NCBI GenBank assembly: GCA_036936625.1
Contig: JAUPFT010000005.1
Span: 31,732,376 to 31,796,375, forward strand
Reading direction: 5' to 3'
Origin: Parnassius smintheus behrii
Taxonomy: Eukaryota > Arthropoda > Insecta > Lepidoptera > Papilionidae
Length of the DNA: 64,000 nt
This document shows, piece after piece, positions 1-10,599 of this stretch; positions within the stretch are counted from its first letter, which is position 1, and each line of letters opens with the position of its first letter. Under the pieces are notes generated by a model. The model was not told the origin of the DNA and ran no database searches. It saw nothing but the letters and a program-made list of their open reading frames with translations. A program made the translations under genes and the position numbers.

Positions 1-42
1 AGTAGATTGGTACTGTAATAATCTACTAATAGCAGTAATATT

Positions 43-492
43 ATGGATACACTAGATGTACAACAACATCTGAAAAAGATTCACCCCACTCTAGAAAATA
101 ATGTTTATGCTGCCAATAAACTACCCATGTACACCCACGTACCAACGTATATAATATGCAATTTGGATACAGATGATAAACCAGGGTCACATTGGGTAGC
201 TTTATATATCGATACGAATGACGTCGGTCAATATTTTGATTCATTCGGACGGGCACCTGTACGATATCATCTAGAGTTTTTTAAAAGAAATTGTAAAAGA
301 TGGAACTGGAATGTTGATAGGATTCAGAATGAGTGGACTTCAGTTTGTGGCGAATATTGCTTAATGTATTTGCTATATAAGTTTCAGGGATGTTCAATGC
401 ATAGTTTTACGAGTATATTTACAGGGAACACATTGTACAACGATATTTTAGTGGATGAGATGTTTCGCTCCTATTTTATAGATAATAAGTAA
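43..492 (+). CDS. Adenain-like (C5 family) cysteine protease, Polinton/Maverick-type
   Basis: This 149-residue ORF looks like a small cysteine protease of the adenovirus-protease/Ulp1 fold. Such enzymes mature capsid proteins in adenoviruses and are carried as the PRO gene of Polinton/Maverick elements and their virus-like relatives. The triad can be read directly: His50 in GSHWVAL, Asp66 in QYFDSFGR, Gln95 as the likely oxyanion-hole residue, and nucleophile Cys102 in SVCGEYC. The order and spacing (H, D, Q, C) are those of the family. The start at 43 is supported by an in-frame stop at 16-18. There is no signal peptide or membrane segment. An AATAAA follows the stop closely. No other Polinton gene lies to the right, so any remaining element would lie left of the window. 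A solitary, domesticated or stranded protease gene is the alternative. The fold call is fairly secure and the element assignment is inference. Confidence 0.75.
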   Translation: MDTLDVQQHLKKIHPTLENNVYAANKLPMYTHVPTYIICNLDTDDKPGSHWVALYIDTNDVGQYFDSFGRAPVRYHLEFFKRNCKRWNWNVDRIQNEWTSVCGEYCLMYLLYKFQGCSMHSFTSIFTGNTLYNDILVDEMFRSYFIDNK

Positions 493-511
493 TAAGATTT
501 TGTATTTTATA

Positions 512-517
512 AATAAA
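512..517 (+). terminator. Polyadenylation signal AATAAA after the protease ORF
   Basis: A canonical AATAAA lies 20 bases after the protease stop codon, followed by a T-rich and GT-containing stretch. This fits a compact transcript ending here. Such hexamers are common by chance in AT-rich DNA, so only the position supports it. Confidence 0.4.
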
Positions 518-904
518 ACTTTTAACAAAATTGGGTAATGTGTTTTATTAATGAGTCAGATTAGTGTAGATAGGAACAAAGGAGTATAATACAATAGCAT
601 AAGCCGACCCACACGCCGACGAATAATAGATAATGACGGTAGTCAATCAACAATAGATAAGTAGATAAGGACAATGGAGCGCTAATGACGGTTGAGGCTC
701 GAAGCGGATATCAATTAGATAAGAGTTAATTGATCTGCACATCTCCGGAACCGTACATCCTACGCAAAAATGGACCGCAGATTCGTGATCAGAGCATGCC
801 AAAACCTTTTTTTTTTTTTTTTTTTTTTTTTTAGGGTCGTGAATCGACGAACGTCGTACTTGTACAACTTCTGACTCAGTGCGCCAGAACTGGTAGTACA
901 ACCT
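518..904. other. No gene seen; 26-T homopolymer at 807-832
   Basis: There is no convincing ORF. A run of 26 Ts (807-832) could be the poly(A) tail of a minus-strand retroposed sequence to its right, but no element body is recognisable. Just after it, the motif GCCAGAACTGGTA occurs twice in slightly different form (about 881 and 918), a small imperfect duplication. Confidence 0.4.
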
Positions 905-1765
905 CTCTACAAGTGAGCCAGAACTGGTACATCGTAACTACTGAAGTGCATAAGGCACTAAGGAGTATGAAATACAGCAAGAGCCCTGGCGATGATGGTA
1001 TTACTACCAAAGCCCTAAAAATAAGAGAGCCAGTCCTTCTACCACATACTATCACTAACCTCTTTGACAATATTTTAAGAAATGGAATATTACCTCACAC
1101 ATTTGGTCATTAACAAATTATCCTTATTCATAAAAAGGGGTGACAAAACATATATTGGCAATTACCGCCTCATTAGTTTGGTATCATACTTATATAAAAC
1201 GGTTATTGAAGTAATCGAAAACAGCATTTCTGGGTCACTCAATAAACACCAGCCTCCCGAACAGGTCGTTTTTTGCCGTGGCCTCTCAACTACCGATCAT
1301 CTTCACTCCATCAAACACGTTATCGAAAAACATCTAGAATTTCAGCTCCCACGTTACCTAAATTTTGTAGACTATTCAAAACTATCAGACACAACTCAAT
1401 TTTCACAGCTTTACAGAATCTATATATAGACACCACATACATCCAACTCTTACAAAGCATCTACAGGAATAGCACTGCATCCATTAAGATCAGTTCTATG
1501 ACAGGCCCATCTTTTTGCATAAGTAAAGATGTGAAGCAAGAAGACCTGCTATCTCCAAAACTATTTACAGCCGTATTAGACGTGGTCTTCAGGACGCTGG
1601 TGGACATGTGAGATTATACGATCTCCGTATCGCCAACGATACGTATTGTCCTCTTTTCGTTTTCTGCCGACAAATTGACTCAGATGCTAAACGATGTTAG
1701 CAAGGCAAGCTTTGAGGTTGGACTTCGAATAAACTTGTGAAAGATAAAGTTAATGACGAACAGCA
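905..1765 (+). pseudogene. RTE-like LINE reverse transcriptase remnant
   Basis: Pieces of one non-LTR reverse transcriptase appear in the right order but in different frames. Around 950-1010 is KSPGDDGITTKALK, the N-terminal RT segment. At 1140-1170 is a decayed GNYRLISL block. At 1230-1300 is EQVVFCRGLSTTDHLHSIK, standing for the EQAGFR...STTDH block. At 1350-1385 is FVDYSK, motif A with the catalytic Asp region. At 1530-1580 is VKQEDLLSPKLFTAV, the VRQGDPLSP block. At 1615-1730 a stretch reads roughly as RFADDIVLF, though with frame breaks. The type of blocks points to the RTE clade. Several stops and frameshifts make it inactive, and the endonuclease domain is missing. It ends against the inverted-repeat element at 1786. 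Confidence 0.75.
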
Positions 1766-1785
1766 CACATAACAAGATGAGTATC

Positions 1786-2045
1786 CAAAGATTTAAATAG
1801 TTAGATGCGCCTTCACCTTGAAAACTGTGGCATTATTTTTGGATGTGTTCGTTTGCAAGACGCTGACGCGCGCACACTAATGCAATAGTGTCATCTCTTA
1901 TTATCTTACAGAAATGGTGTACACTACTTTCTCTGTTGCATAAATGAGCACTGATTGCGAATGAGTGAACTCACTCATTTGAGAATGGACACATTTCGGA
2001 GTGGTCATACTATGGTAAGGGCGCATCTTACTATTTAAATCTTTG
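1786..2045. mobile_element. Short inverted-repeat (MITE-like) element, ~260 bp
   Basis: Positions 1786-1810 and 2021-2045 are inverted copies that match at 24 of 25 bases (core CAAAGATTTAAATAGT). Partial similarity continues outward on both sides (AGATGAGTATC against GTGAGTATCTC). There is no ORF between the arms. This is the shape of a MITE or fold-back element. No target-site duplication was identified, so the exact ends and superfamily are unknown. A small palindrome (AATGAGTGA-AC-TCACTCATT) lies inside near 1961-1980. Confidence 0.5.
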
Positions 2046-2059
2046 TGAGTATCTCTATT

Positions 2060-3640
2060 TGAGTCGCGCCAGCTCAGTGCTAAAAAGCAAATGGGGAAAA
2101 CCCAATCCCAAAATCGTCCAACGTGCCCACAGAAGTTTTCACTTCAAAAATTTTATATTTATTTGATGTTTATTCGCTTTTTATGTGATCTTACGAGCAG
2201 TATACGAGTATCATTCATACAATTGCGATTAAAATTTGGTGAGTTGTTGTGCGAGTCCGCGGATGTTTCTTAGATAATAGACATTGGCAACTTCTATAAT
2301 CTGAGTTTAGTGCTGTTAACTTTTTGGCTTTTACAGTTTCTTCTGATACAGGCCTTTCAGGCCGTAAGCTGTTAGAGTGGCAAGTAGCAACGTATGCTGG
2401 ACACAACTAGTAGATACTGTAGATATGAATATAAGTTAAAAGTTCTTATAAAACTTAATTTAGCGAACTATAGGTGTTGGCGACGCGCCTATAAGAATAT
2501 GTCAATTTATTAGTTAACCGATTACGAATAGCTTCTAAAAAGCAAATTATCAAGCAACAATATTCCGATAAGAAAATGCTTAGTTGAATCTTAAAGAAAT
2601 ATCGAATTAATGATATGAAGGTCTTGGATTCGACTCCCAAGCCGGAATAGTTTATCGTTTTCTTAGTAATATCTCTTAATAAATTCATATAGGGAATTTT
2701 TAAGATATAAATTACCGGATTCCGGATTTGTTCCCCGGTTGAAATCATCTTTCCAATAATGTTAATTTAAAGAAACATTAAAATAAAGTTAGAGACCAGG
2801 ATTTGTTCCCCGGTCGAGATGATCGCTGTGCATAAGTAGAATCAATGGAAATTAATTGCATAAGTATTGTCTTAATATGAGTTTGATATGTTTTGTATGA
2901 AAACAAATGCCTATTTTTATGATTGATTTATGAAAACATTCACTTATATTGTTTGATAAGAAACATGATAACTGATAAGAATCTGATTAGAAATAGTTTT
3001 CAACGTTTGAGAATTGTGTAGAATCATTTATTCACCTAGTATTGTTGATATTAGACTTTCCATTTTTTACCGATAGTCGATAGCCGTGCAAAGTTAGTTG
3101 TTCAAATAGTGTGAATTCATTGACGCACGCTAGCCACGTACTTAGGAGGCCAAATATGTAGAAATTTAAATATTTGCAATTTCAGCAATTTATGTAAAAA
3201 TGACTTGTAAAACATTTCAGATTGATTGTACGTGTAAAAGAGGTGAATTCTGTGTTATTTTTATGTGAAAATTCCTGTGAATAAGTGAAATAATGATAGT
3301 TTTGTATAAGAAATTTAAAAGTGTTTTAATAGTGAAATGTATAGAGAAAATGTAAATTAAACTATTGTATTGGTTAAGATATGTATAATTTCAAGTGGAA
3401 AACATTGTTTTAACTTTCTATGTTAAATATTTAAGAAATTTCAACTCTGAACATGTGAGTAAAATAGGCATATTTTGTTAAATAAATAAAAGGTTTTTTG
3501 TGATATGAAAATGTAATGTATATCGTAGTATAGATATTTTTTGTGCTATCTTTATAAGTAAGTTGTATAAATGTATGTCTTATACAAATAAAGTTATTGA
3601 GTAAACCGTGAGAGAGTGATAGAACAAATTGATGTAATTG
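2060..3640. other. AT-rich, no recognisable gene; small direct repeat
   Basis: There is no ORF with recognisable content. A GGATTTGTTCCCCGGT motif with similar flanks occurs twice in direct orientation (2722-2749 and 2796-2824). At about 2625-2645 a GGATTCGACTCCC stretch resembles a Pol III B box, but no convincing A box accompanies it. The rest is simple AT-rich sequence. GC content rises from about 3635, possibly announcing the 5' region of the Jockey element. Confidence 0.4.
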
Positions 3641-4096
3641 AGTTGCGCAAGCGCACGAATGGCGCGGGTAACTTTCGCGTATAGCTCTGGGGTAGCTCAG
3701 TAAACTAGTTTTCTTGCAATTCGTATCTATCAAGGATCTCCTAGGTGTGCGTCGCTTGCAGTTATACAGTGGCTGCAATTGACCGCCGGTACGACATACT
3801 CCGCCGAACGTTGAGTCCCGTGATTCCGTGAGGCGTCGAGGTCACCGGCCCCTGGGTGATTCTTGGGCACTTTATGCGTTTCGTGCATCCTGTGCCTAGT
3901 CGCGTATAAAGTGCCACCTAAGCACTTACCTCAACCCTTTTCGTTGTAAAAGGGGTAGGCAGTGCCCCATGAGATTAAGCCAACATAGTTTGCATCTAAA
4001 CCATCCGCGTCGCGCATCGTGCCGAACGGCTGGTATTTAGACAGGGCCATTAGTAGATTACCTGACTGACTTTAGGTAGGTAAGTAGGTCACCAAC

Positions 4097-6144
4097 ATGT
4101 CCGATAAGGACAAAGGGGAACCTCCACCTAAACCGAAGCCAAGAAGACCACCCGACCGTCCTGGCGTACTAGATCGTCCGATCGCGTACCGCGATATTTT
4201 TTATCCAGAAAGGACTAGAGTAGTGTCCTCCTACTCTCAGATCCCGACTCGGAAACCCTCCTCACCGGGCAAGGAGCCCGCACCGAGGACCGCGCTCTCG
4301 CCCATCGTACCTGAAGGTACGACTGGGCGGGAACCGTTCCCACAACCCCAGCGGGCCAAGAAAACCTTGAGGAGACATACACCTCCAGAGACAGCAGCAT
4401 CCCTCCAGGAGAAGAGGCGATGCTTCGGTTCCTCCGACTCCTCGGATTACTCGTCATCCGAGGGAGAATTAGAACGCCAATCGGAGAAGCCGATTAGGAG
4501 AACACCACCTCAATCGCCATCGCCGATTAAATCCACCCCCCCCAGAACACCGGAACAGCACACCAGCATGGATGCTGCTGAACTGGAACAGGGAGGAGAA
4601 GGGTCATACGGGTGGAGTAACACCACGAGCACATCTGCCGGACAGTCACCGTCCGCGCCTATTACCAATCCGTCAGGCCGGCCATCGGACGATGGTCAGA
4701 GGCCTTCGACTAGCTATGCTCAACTGGTAGCTGCCCCGGCAGTACCAAGGACTAAGACAGCTGAAACGCCAAAGCCGCCGGAGGAACCTATCAAGAGGTA
4801 TCCGCCTATAGTAGCTGAGTGCTTGCCGGACTGGACGAAGCATTTCGAAGTGCTCACCAAGAAATTGGGCCACCCACCAAATGCTCGTCCGTTCGGTAAG
4901 GGGGTCCGATTTACCCCTCAGAGCCCGGAAGAATTCCGGACGGTACAAAAGTACCTTATAGAGACCACAGAGAAAGTACCAGCTATGTCCTGGTACTGTT
5001 ATACCCCCGAAGAGGACAGGCCCACAAAAGTGGGCATACGGGGACTACCAGTGGGCACAGATCCAACAGCGATAGAGGGGGCTATCAGGGCCAAGGGGTT
5101 CCCGATAAGATATGTTAAAGGGATCCCCCCCGTAGAGGCAGACCTGGGTGCCTCTACTTCGCGCAGCTGGACCACCTGAGCCTGGAGCGCCTTAATGAAC
5201 TTTATCAAGTCGACGAGCTCCTCTTTATGAGAGGAGTCGTCATAGAGGCCTGGCAAGGAAAAGCGGGGCCCTCACAATGCCACCGCTGCCAGGCCTTTGG
5301 ACATGCATCCACCAATTGCTTCAGGCCAGTGAAGTGTGTTCGCTGTGCTGGAGACCACATCGCCAGTAACTGCCCAAGGGGTAGAGAAGAGGAACCGCGA
5401 TGCGCGAACTGCGCCAAGAACCACACCGCCAATGATCGCCGCTGCCCAGTCCTGAGGAGGATTGCAAGGAAGCAGGGGATTACTCTACCGGGACTACTCC
5501 CAGAGGAGCCCAAGAGGATCCCCCAAAGTCGTCCCAGGACCGTGGTCCAGGAAGACGGGTGGACTACAATTGGAGGTAAGGGAAGACAACCCGCCCCCCC
5601 CCCTCCACCCCCCCCCCCGCACCCACAGACGGTGGTACCGACTATTACCATTCCGAAGGCATCCACGGGGACGACTCTTCAGCCCCCCGCTAACGACGCC
5701 ATAGAGCGCCAAACCTCTCAGAGGAGTAAGCGGGGGAGGAGGAAGAAGAAGAAGAAGGTTCAGCCTCCTCCTCAGGCAGCAACCTCTACCCCAACCCCAG
5801 CGGTAACGATAGCCCAGGCGCAGGTTACCAAGGAGGTCAAGATAGCCAGAATGGGTAGAGGGCCAGAAAGGGCCCTATCAGAAAATAGGGCCCGCTCTAC
5901 ACAGAGAGCGCCCTCTATCCATACACAAAGAAAAGTATACCAACACCCGAGACCAGCGCCAACTTCTGCACCAAGTACACCTACAGCCGGCTTCGAGACT
6001 GCCGACGCCATCCAACGTCTGGTTGGCATCGCTATCGAAGTCGGCAGCCAGGTCCTGGCAGACATTAGAGCCGGGACCGATCCTATTACAGCAGTCATGA
6101 AGGCGCTGGCGAACCTCCTGGCCCGGCACTATGGAGGAATCTAA
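4097..6144 (+). pseudogene. Jockey LINE ORF1 (Gag-like RNA-binding protein), one frameshift
   Basis: ORF1 proteins of Jockey LINEs bind element RNA and form the RNP. The N-terminal ~230 residues are Pro/Ser/Arg-rich and low in complexity. Next comes a Gag/PRE_C2HC-like segment (VGIRGLPVGTDPTAIEGAI near 5030-5090). Three CCHC knuckles follow: CHRCQAFGHASTNC from 5278, CVRCAGDHIASNC from 5335 and CANCAKNHTANDRRC from 5401. A polyproline stretch (5590-5625) and a basic RRKKKKK patch (about 5740-5757) come later. The frame changes at the run of seven Cs (5125-5131). One C fewer than needed joins the upstream frame to the downstream one, which continues as CLYFAQLDHL. The start is the first ATG after the leader. 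The stop at 6142-6144 overlaps the ORF2 start. The C-run indel may be real or a sequencing error. Confidence 0.85.
5590..5625 (+). repeat. C-rich polyproline tract in ORF1
   Basis: A nearly pure C tract of about 30 bases encodes a run of prolines just after the knuckles. Such tracts mutate easily by slippage and are hard to sequence, so the length here may differ between copies. Confidence 0.7.
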
Positions 6145-8865
6145 CCTGCGCCTCCTCTACTGGAACCCAGGTGGAATCCAGCAGAAGCTGCAAGAACTCC
6201 GCACCGTCGCCCAACAACAAGACGTACAGGTCATCTTGCTGGGAGAGACGAAACTAAATCCGAGCACACGCATTAAAGCTGCCTAATTACCATCTGTATA
6301 GGAGGGACGAGGTCACTTCTCAAGGGGCCGCTTACAGAGGGACAGCGGTCCTAGTGAGAAGGGACATCGTCCATCAAGAACTAGACCTACCGGAATACCA
6401 GACTATGCGCTCTATCGGCATAAAAATGGAGGCGGCGGGCGAGGAACTTAAGATCTTCGCAGCATATCGCCCGCCAGGGACTCCATTTTGCTCCTCAGAC
6501 GTCCGGACGATAATGGAAGACGAAACACCGACCATCATCGCCGGGGACCTAAACGCTAAACACCCGGCGTGGGGATCTAGATTGATCAACCCGCCGGGTC
6601 ATGCTCTATTCGAAGATGCCGAAAGAAACGGCTACGACGTTTTAGGTCCAGAAGAACCCACTCATGTTCCGACGGATTCACGAGGTCGTCCGGATGTATT
6701 GGACATCGTGCTCGCTAGGAACATCAACTACCCGATAGTGGTAGAGGTGCTGTACGACCTGGACTCACAGCACCTCCCGATCTTAATTACCCTTGGCTTA
6801 AAGGCGGTGACTACGCCGCCCAGAACAGTAAAGACACGTGTCGACTGGAGGCTCTTCCACAAACATCTGCAGGAGAGACCTCCAGCACACCACCCCTTAA
6901 ACACAGCGGAAGACGTAGAGGCCGCTGCCACAAATATGAAAAAGGCAATACAAGAGGCCCTCAATGCTGCCTCTACGATCGTCCCGATGTCTACCAGAAG
7001 GGATGATCTGCCGCGACACATTAGCGTGCAGATCAAGAGAAAAAGGGCTTTAAGGAGACTCTGGGCGCGTACTCGCTGCCCGAGAATCAAAACGAAATTG
7101 AACACCTTATCGGAGGAACTGTCGGTTGCAGTCCAGGCACACAGAGGAGATGCCTGGGAGCGGCGCATATGGAAGGCGGAAGAGCATAATGCGTCGCTCT
7201 ATAAACTGAACCGACAGTTAACTAGAGCCAAACCTCCCGTTTGCCCGCTGACCAACAACGCGGGCGAACGTCGTTACGATGCCAAGGGTAGAGCGGATAT
7301 CCTAGTCGAGCACTTCGAGGAGCAATTTATGCCGAACCCAGCAAGTGCGGAGTTCTTGGAGCTTCATGCCCAAAAGGAGAGTCGCGTACAGGAGTTCCTG
7401 TCGTCGCCCGCGCCGCCTCTTGCAGGAGAGTGGTTCATCTCCCCCGCTGAACTGCGGTGGACAGCAACCCGCCTGCAACCGAGGAAGGCGCCTGGGCACG
7501 ACGGGATTACCAACGCTGCACTCCGACAGCTGCCCCATAGAGTCCCAGTAGAGCTTGGTCGACTCTACAATGGGATATTGGACATCCCACTTCCCGGAGG
7601 ACTGGAAGAAAGGCAAAGTAATCGTCTTGCCGAAACCCGGGAAGGACAGGCGTAGTGCTGCCAGCTACAGGCCGATCACGCTGCTACCACACATAGCTAA
7701 ACTGCTTGAAAGATTGTTGCTAAGACGTCTCCGCCCGTGCATTCAACTTCGGGCGGAGCAGCACGGATTCAGGAGGGGTCACTCTACAGCAACACAGCTG
7801 ACCAGAGTGCTGCACCTGCTTGCGGCCGACTACAACCGAGGCCGCACTACGTTGGGCGTCTTTCTCGATATCGAGAAGGCGTTCGACAGGGTGTGGCATT
7901 CTGGACTACTTTACAAATTGGAAGAACAGACCAGTGTCCCTCCTGCTATGTTGCGGCTAGTGGCGTCTTTCCTGGCAGACAGGAAGTTCTACGTCTGCGT
8001 AGAGGGCGCCGAGTCCGCAACCAGAACCATCAGAGCCGGCGTTCCTCAGGGCAGCTGTTTGTCTCCAGTCCTGTACGCGGCTTATACCAACGATATCCCT
8101 ACCCTGGCAGGAAGGCTACAAGAGTGGGAGGACGACGTGGAATTGGCGTTATATGCGGACGATAGCGCTTACTTCACCTCGTCCAGAAGAGCCCACATTG
8201 CCGCTGCCAGGATGCAACGTCTCCTGGACCTGCTGCCACCATGGCTAGATGAGTGGAGGATGGTCGTCAACGTTGGTAAGACGACCGCTCTGCTCACTCG
8301 CCGCCTCAGGAATCTACCACCTCAACTAACCCTCAATGGCCAGCAGATCGCGTACGAGAAGGCCGTGACCTACCTTGGGTGCCGGATCGACCGGGCGCTG
8401 CGCATGACGGCGCACGTCGACCTCGTTGTCCGCAGAGCACAATGTGCGCGGGCGATGCTACGTCCGGTCCTGGCATCCAAGTTACCACTTAATACTAAAG
8501 TGCGTGTATATAAAACTTACATCAGATCCATTATCACCTATGCTGCTCCGGCCTGGTACGCGCTTCTGAGCGAGCCTCTGAGGCGGCGACTGCAGGCCCA
8601 GCAAAATATGGCGTTAAGAACCATCGTCGGTGCGGGTCGCTACGTCCGGAATGACGTCATAGCGGCCAACCTCAAGATAGACACCATACAAGAATTTGTG
8701 GCCCGGTTGGCGCGCGGATTGTTCGACCGTGCAGACAACGGGCCACATATACACCTTAACAACTTTGCGCCGCTACATGCGCGCCCTCCGGACGGGCGAC
8801 CCTATCCAAGAGAACTCCTCTCTATATCGATTAGAGAGTCGAGTAACAACCCTCAATGCCGCTGA
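6131..8865 (+). pseudogene. Jockey LINE ORF2: endonuclease plus reverse transcriptase, two frameshifts
   Basis: ORF2 carries the nickase and polymerase used for target-primed reverse transcription. It starts at ATG 6131, inside the end of ORF1 (14-base overlap). The AP-endonuclease shows WNPGG, LGETKLNP, GDLNAKHPAW (from 6543) and DSQHLPI (from 6762), where many families have SDHLP. The RT shows RPITLLP, EQHGFRRGHSTATQL, motif A FLDIEKAFDRVW (7861-7896), GVPQGSCLSP and the catalytic YADD (8152-8163). The C-terminus has the Jockey-type ITYAAPAWY and VRND segments. Two single-base insertions break it: an extra T at 6284 causes an immediate stop after 51 codons, and an extra C lies in 7586-7588. 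Total length is about 910 residues, normal for the clade. All key catalytic blocks are intact, so the copy was active recently or is affected by sequence error. Confidence 0.88.
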
Positions 8866-8900
8866 TAGGCCAACTCCGACTTAACTAGACAACCTCTCTC

Positions 8901-8927
8901 TTTTCGTAGTCTAACCGACTACGAAAA
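8901..8927 (+). other. 3' UTR hairpin of the Jockey element
   Basis: An 11-bp perfect stem (8901-8911 with 8917-8927, TTTTCGTAGTC and its complement) closes a five-base loop TAACC, 35 bases after the ORF2 stop. Short stem-loops in LINE 3' UTRs can be recognised by the element's own RT. That role is inference here. Confidence 0.6.
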
Positions 8928-8930
8928 AAT

Positions 8931-9535
8931 TTACCAATCACGGACTAATCCGCAAGAATGATCTACAATGCCAATAGAAGGCTCCCAGGACCGGTCCATA
9001 GTGGTGGACCGCGAGGATAGCACGGGTAATGGGGGCTTACCCCGAGGCCCGAAGCCGGCATGTGCCTTAAGGCACGTGTAGAAGACAATTGCAATTCGTT
9101 CGGGAATCGTTCGGGGAAGTTTCGGGAAAGTTCGGAGAAACTTCGGAAAAAGTGCAAGACCAGCAGTCAATAAGAAGAAAGAAAAAGTGTGGGGAAGTGA
9201 TAGGGAAAAGTAATTACTCTCTCACGGAACGGTTTGAAGATAATTGCTGTTTTATTCCCAAGGAATTCTCCCCTCAAAATTATACAGTCCACATCGAAGA
9301 ATTAAGGCGTCGGGACCGGGACGACTTCGGAAGACCCGTAATCCCCGCCTGAATCTATTTTCTGAAAAGGAAGAGGTTATCGCCCTTGTGTGTTACTCCG
9401 TTGCGGAGATCACATACGTTGTTCCCGAACCCAACGTAGGCGTTATAGGAGGCCGGATCGAGAGAAGCCTCAATCCCCCCCTTCTGTTTCTTAGTTTAAC
9501 GTTTGCGCACCCTGGTTCCTTTTCAATAGGTAAAG
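8931..9535. other. GC-rich tail region after the Jockey element, possible long 3' UTR
   Basis: The composition stays GC-rich to about 9350. Imperfect TTCGGGGAAG/TTCGGGAAAG/TTCGGAGAAAC repeats occur at about 9098-9146. ORFs here show no family resemblance. The stretch could be the rest of the Jockey 3' UTR or a second, unknown repeat. Nothing else is supported. Confidence 0.35.
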
Positions 9536-9863
9536 TAAAGTAAAGTAAAGTTACAGCCTATATACGTCCCACTGCTGGGCACAGGCCTCCTCTCATTTCT
9601 GAGAGGGTTTTAGGGCAAGGAATGGTCCGCCGCGCTGCCCCAGTGCGTGTCGGCGAACTACACATGTCTTCGAAATAATTTTTTTCTTATTCTCAGACAT
9701 GCAGGTTTCCTCACGATGTTTTCCTTCACCGACGAGCACGTGGTAAATCGGCACTTAAAATTGCAATTAACAATTTCATTGGTGCCGGCGGGGATCGAAC
9801 CCGGTTTGCTCACGTATTGTGAAATTTACAGCGAGCGCTAACCATCTGAGCTACCACGGCTCA
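9536..9863 (-). mobile_element. Family B tRNA-derived SINE (full-length), minus strand
   Basis: Read on the minus strand, the element begins with a tRNA-like head: GCCGTGGTAGCTCAGATGG (A box TAGCTCAGATGG) and then GGTTCGATCCC (B box). A body of about 230 bases follows and ends in GGGACGTATATAGGCTGTAAC. The tail is a (TTTAC)n repeat, seen on the plus strand as GTAAAGTAAAG at 9534-9551. SINEs like this are transcribed by RNA polymerase III from the internal boxes and moved by LINE enzymes. It matches the copies at 13984, 42355, 45603 and 58982. Confidence 0.85.
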
Positions 9864-9864
9864 A

Positions 9865-10598
9865 TTCAATTTCAATAGGTATGTGTTGATAATAAAGATT
9901 TTTCGAAAACTATCATATTTCATGAAATTTACAACTTTTAATGATTTTCAGAAGATTTTTTAGGACTGTAAACGAATAAAGGTTATTACAATCACCTACA
10001 AACGATGCTGAATGCATTGAAAATCAAGATTTTGTAATATATCTTGCATAAATTATTTTTGTACTTATAAATACATATTTTTGATGCGTCTAATGTTAGT
10101 GATCGTTTAACTGAGCCAGCTGGTTAATTTAAATATTTTTTTGTAATACATTTTACAAACATTTTAAACATATATTCCTTAATATCAAAGTTATAAATGA
10201 GGCTGATTTTATTTTTCGCGCTACATCACGTATCTCAGAACGTTCTTAATACATAGTAGTCACGTGTATAAGAGCGTAGCGTTTGATCTTTGCAAATGTT
10301 GATTGCTCCTACTCCTGTGCAAGACAGATCGCGCACGCGTCACAAATAGATCAATAACACGCAACTACCAAAAAAGCACGTACAGAGTTAAAATATTTAA
10401 AAAAAGGGGATAGAAATAAATGAAACAAATTGTATTAAGACTCTATTTTTACGTCTACGTATTTTACGTCTGGTACTTATAAATTAGATAGTTATACCGT
10501 CATCTATAGAATCTTTTCCTAATTTTCCTGGCATTTTTTTTTATTTATTTTATTTTTATTCTTTTTTAATTTAGGGACTTACGTTATTTTTAACATTT
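9865..10598. other. AT-rich, no recognisable content
   Basis: There are no meaningful ORFs, motifs or repeats beyond homopolymeric T runs and AT-rich sequence. Confidence 0.5.
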
Positions 10599-10599
10599 C

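Larger units (their letters stand above)
3785..8930 (+). mobile_element. Nearly complete Jockey-clade non-LTR retrotransposon (LINE)
   Basis: A GC-rich segment has the full architecture of a Jockey-type LINE. It has a leader of about 310 bases, ORF1 (4097-6144) with zinc knuckles, ORF2 (6131-8865) with AP-endonuclease and reverse transcriptase, and a 3' UTR with a hairpin. Only three one-base indels interrupt the ORFs, and no in-frame nonsense codon was found once these are allowed for, so the copy is young. Its composition is clearly richer in GC than the flanks. The outer limits are uncertain: the 5' end may lie anywhere from about 3635 to 3785, and the 3' UTR may run on to about 9090 or even 9535, where a SINE begins. 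No target-site duplication was identified. Confidence 0.85.

Noticed and set aside
5205..5666. Minus-strand ORF of 153 residues with a glycine run
   Set aside because: It is the shadow of the Jockey ORF1 zinc-knuckle and polyproline region on the opposite strand.
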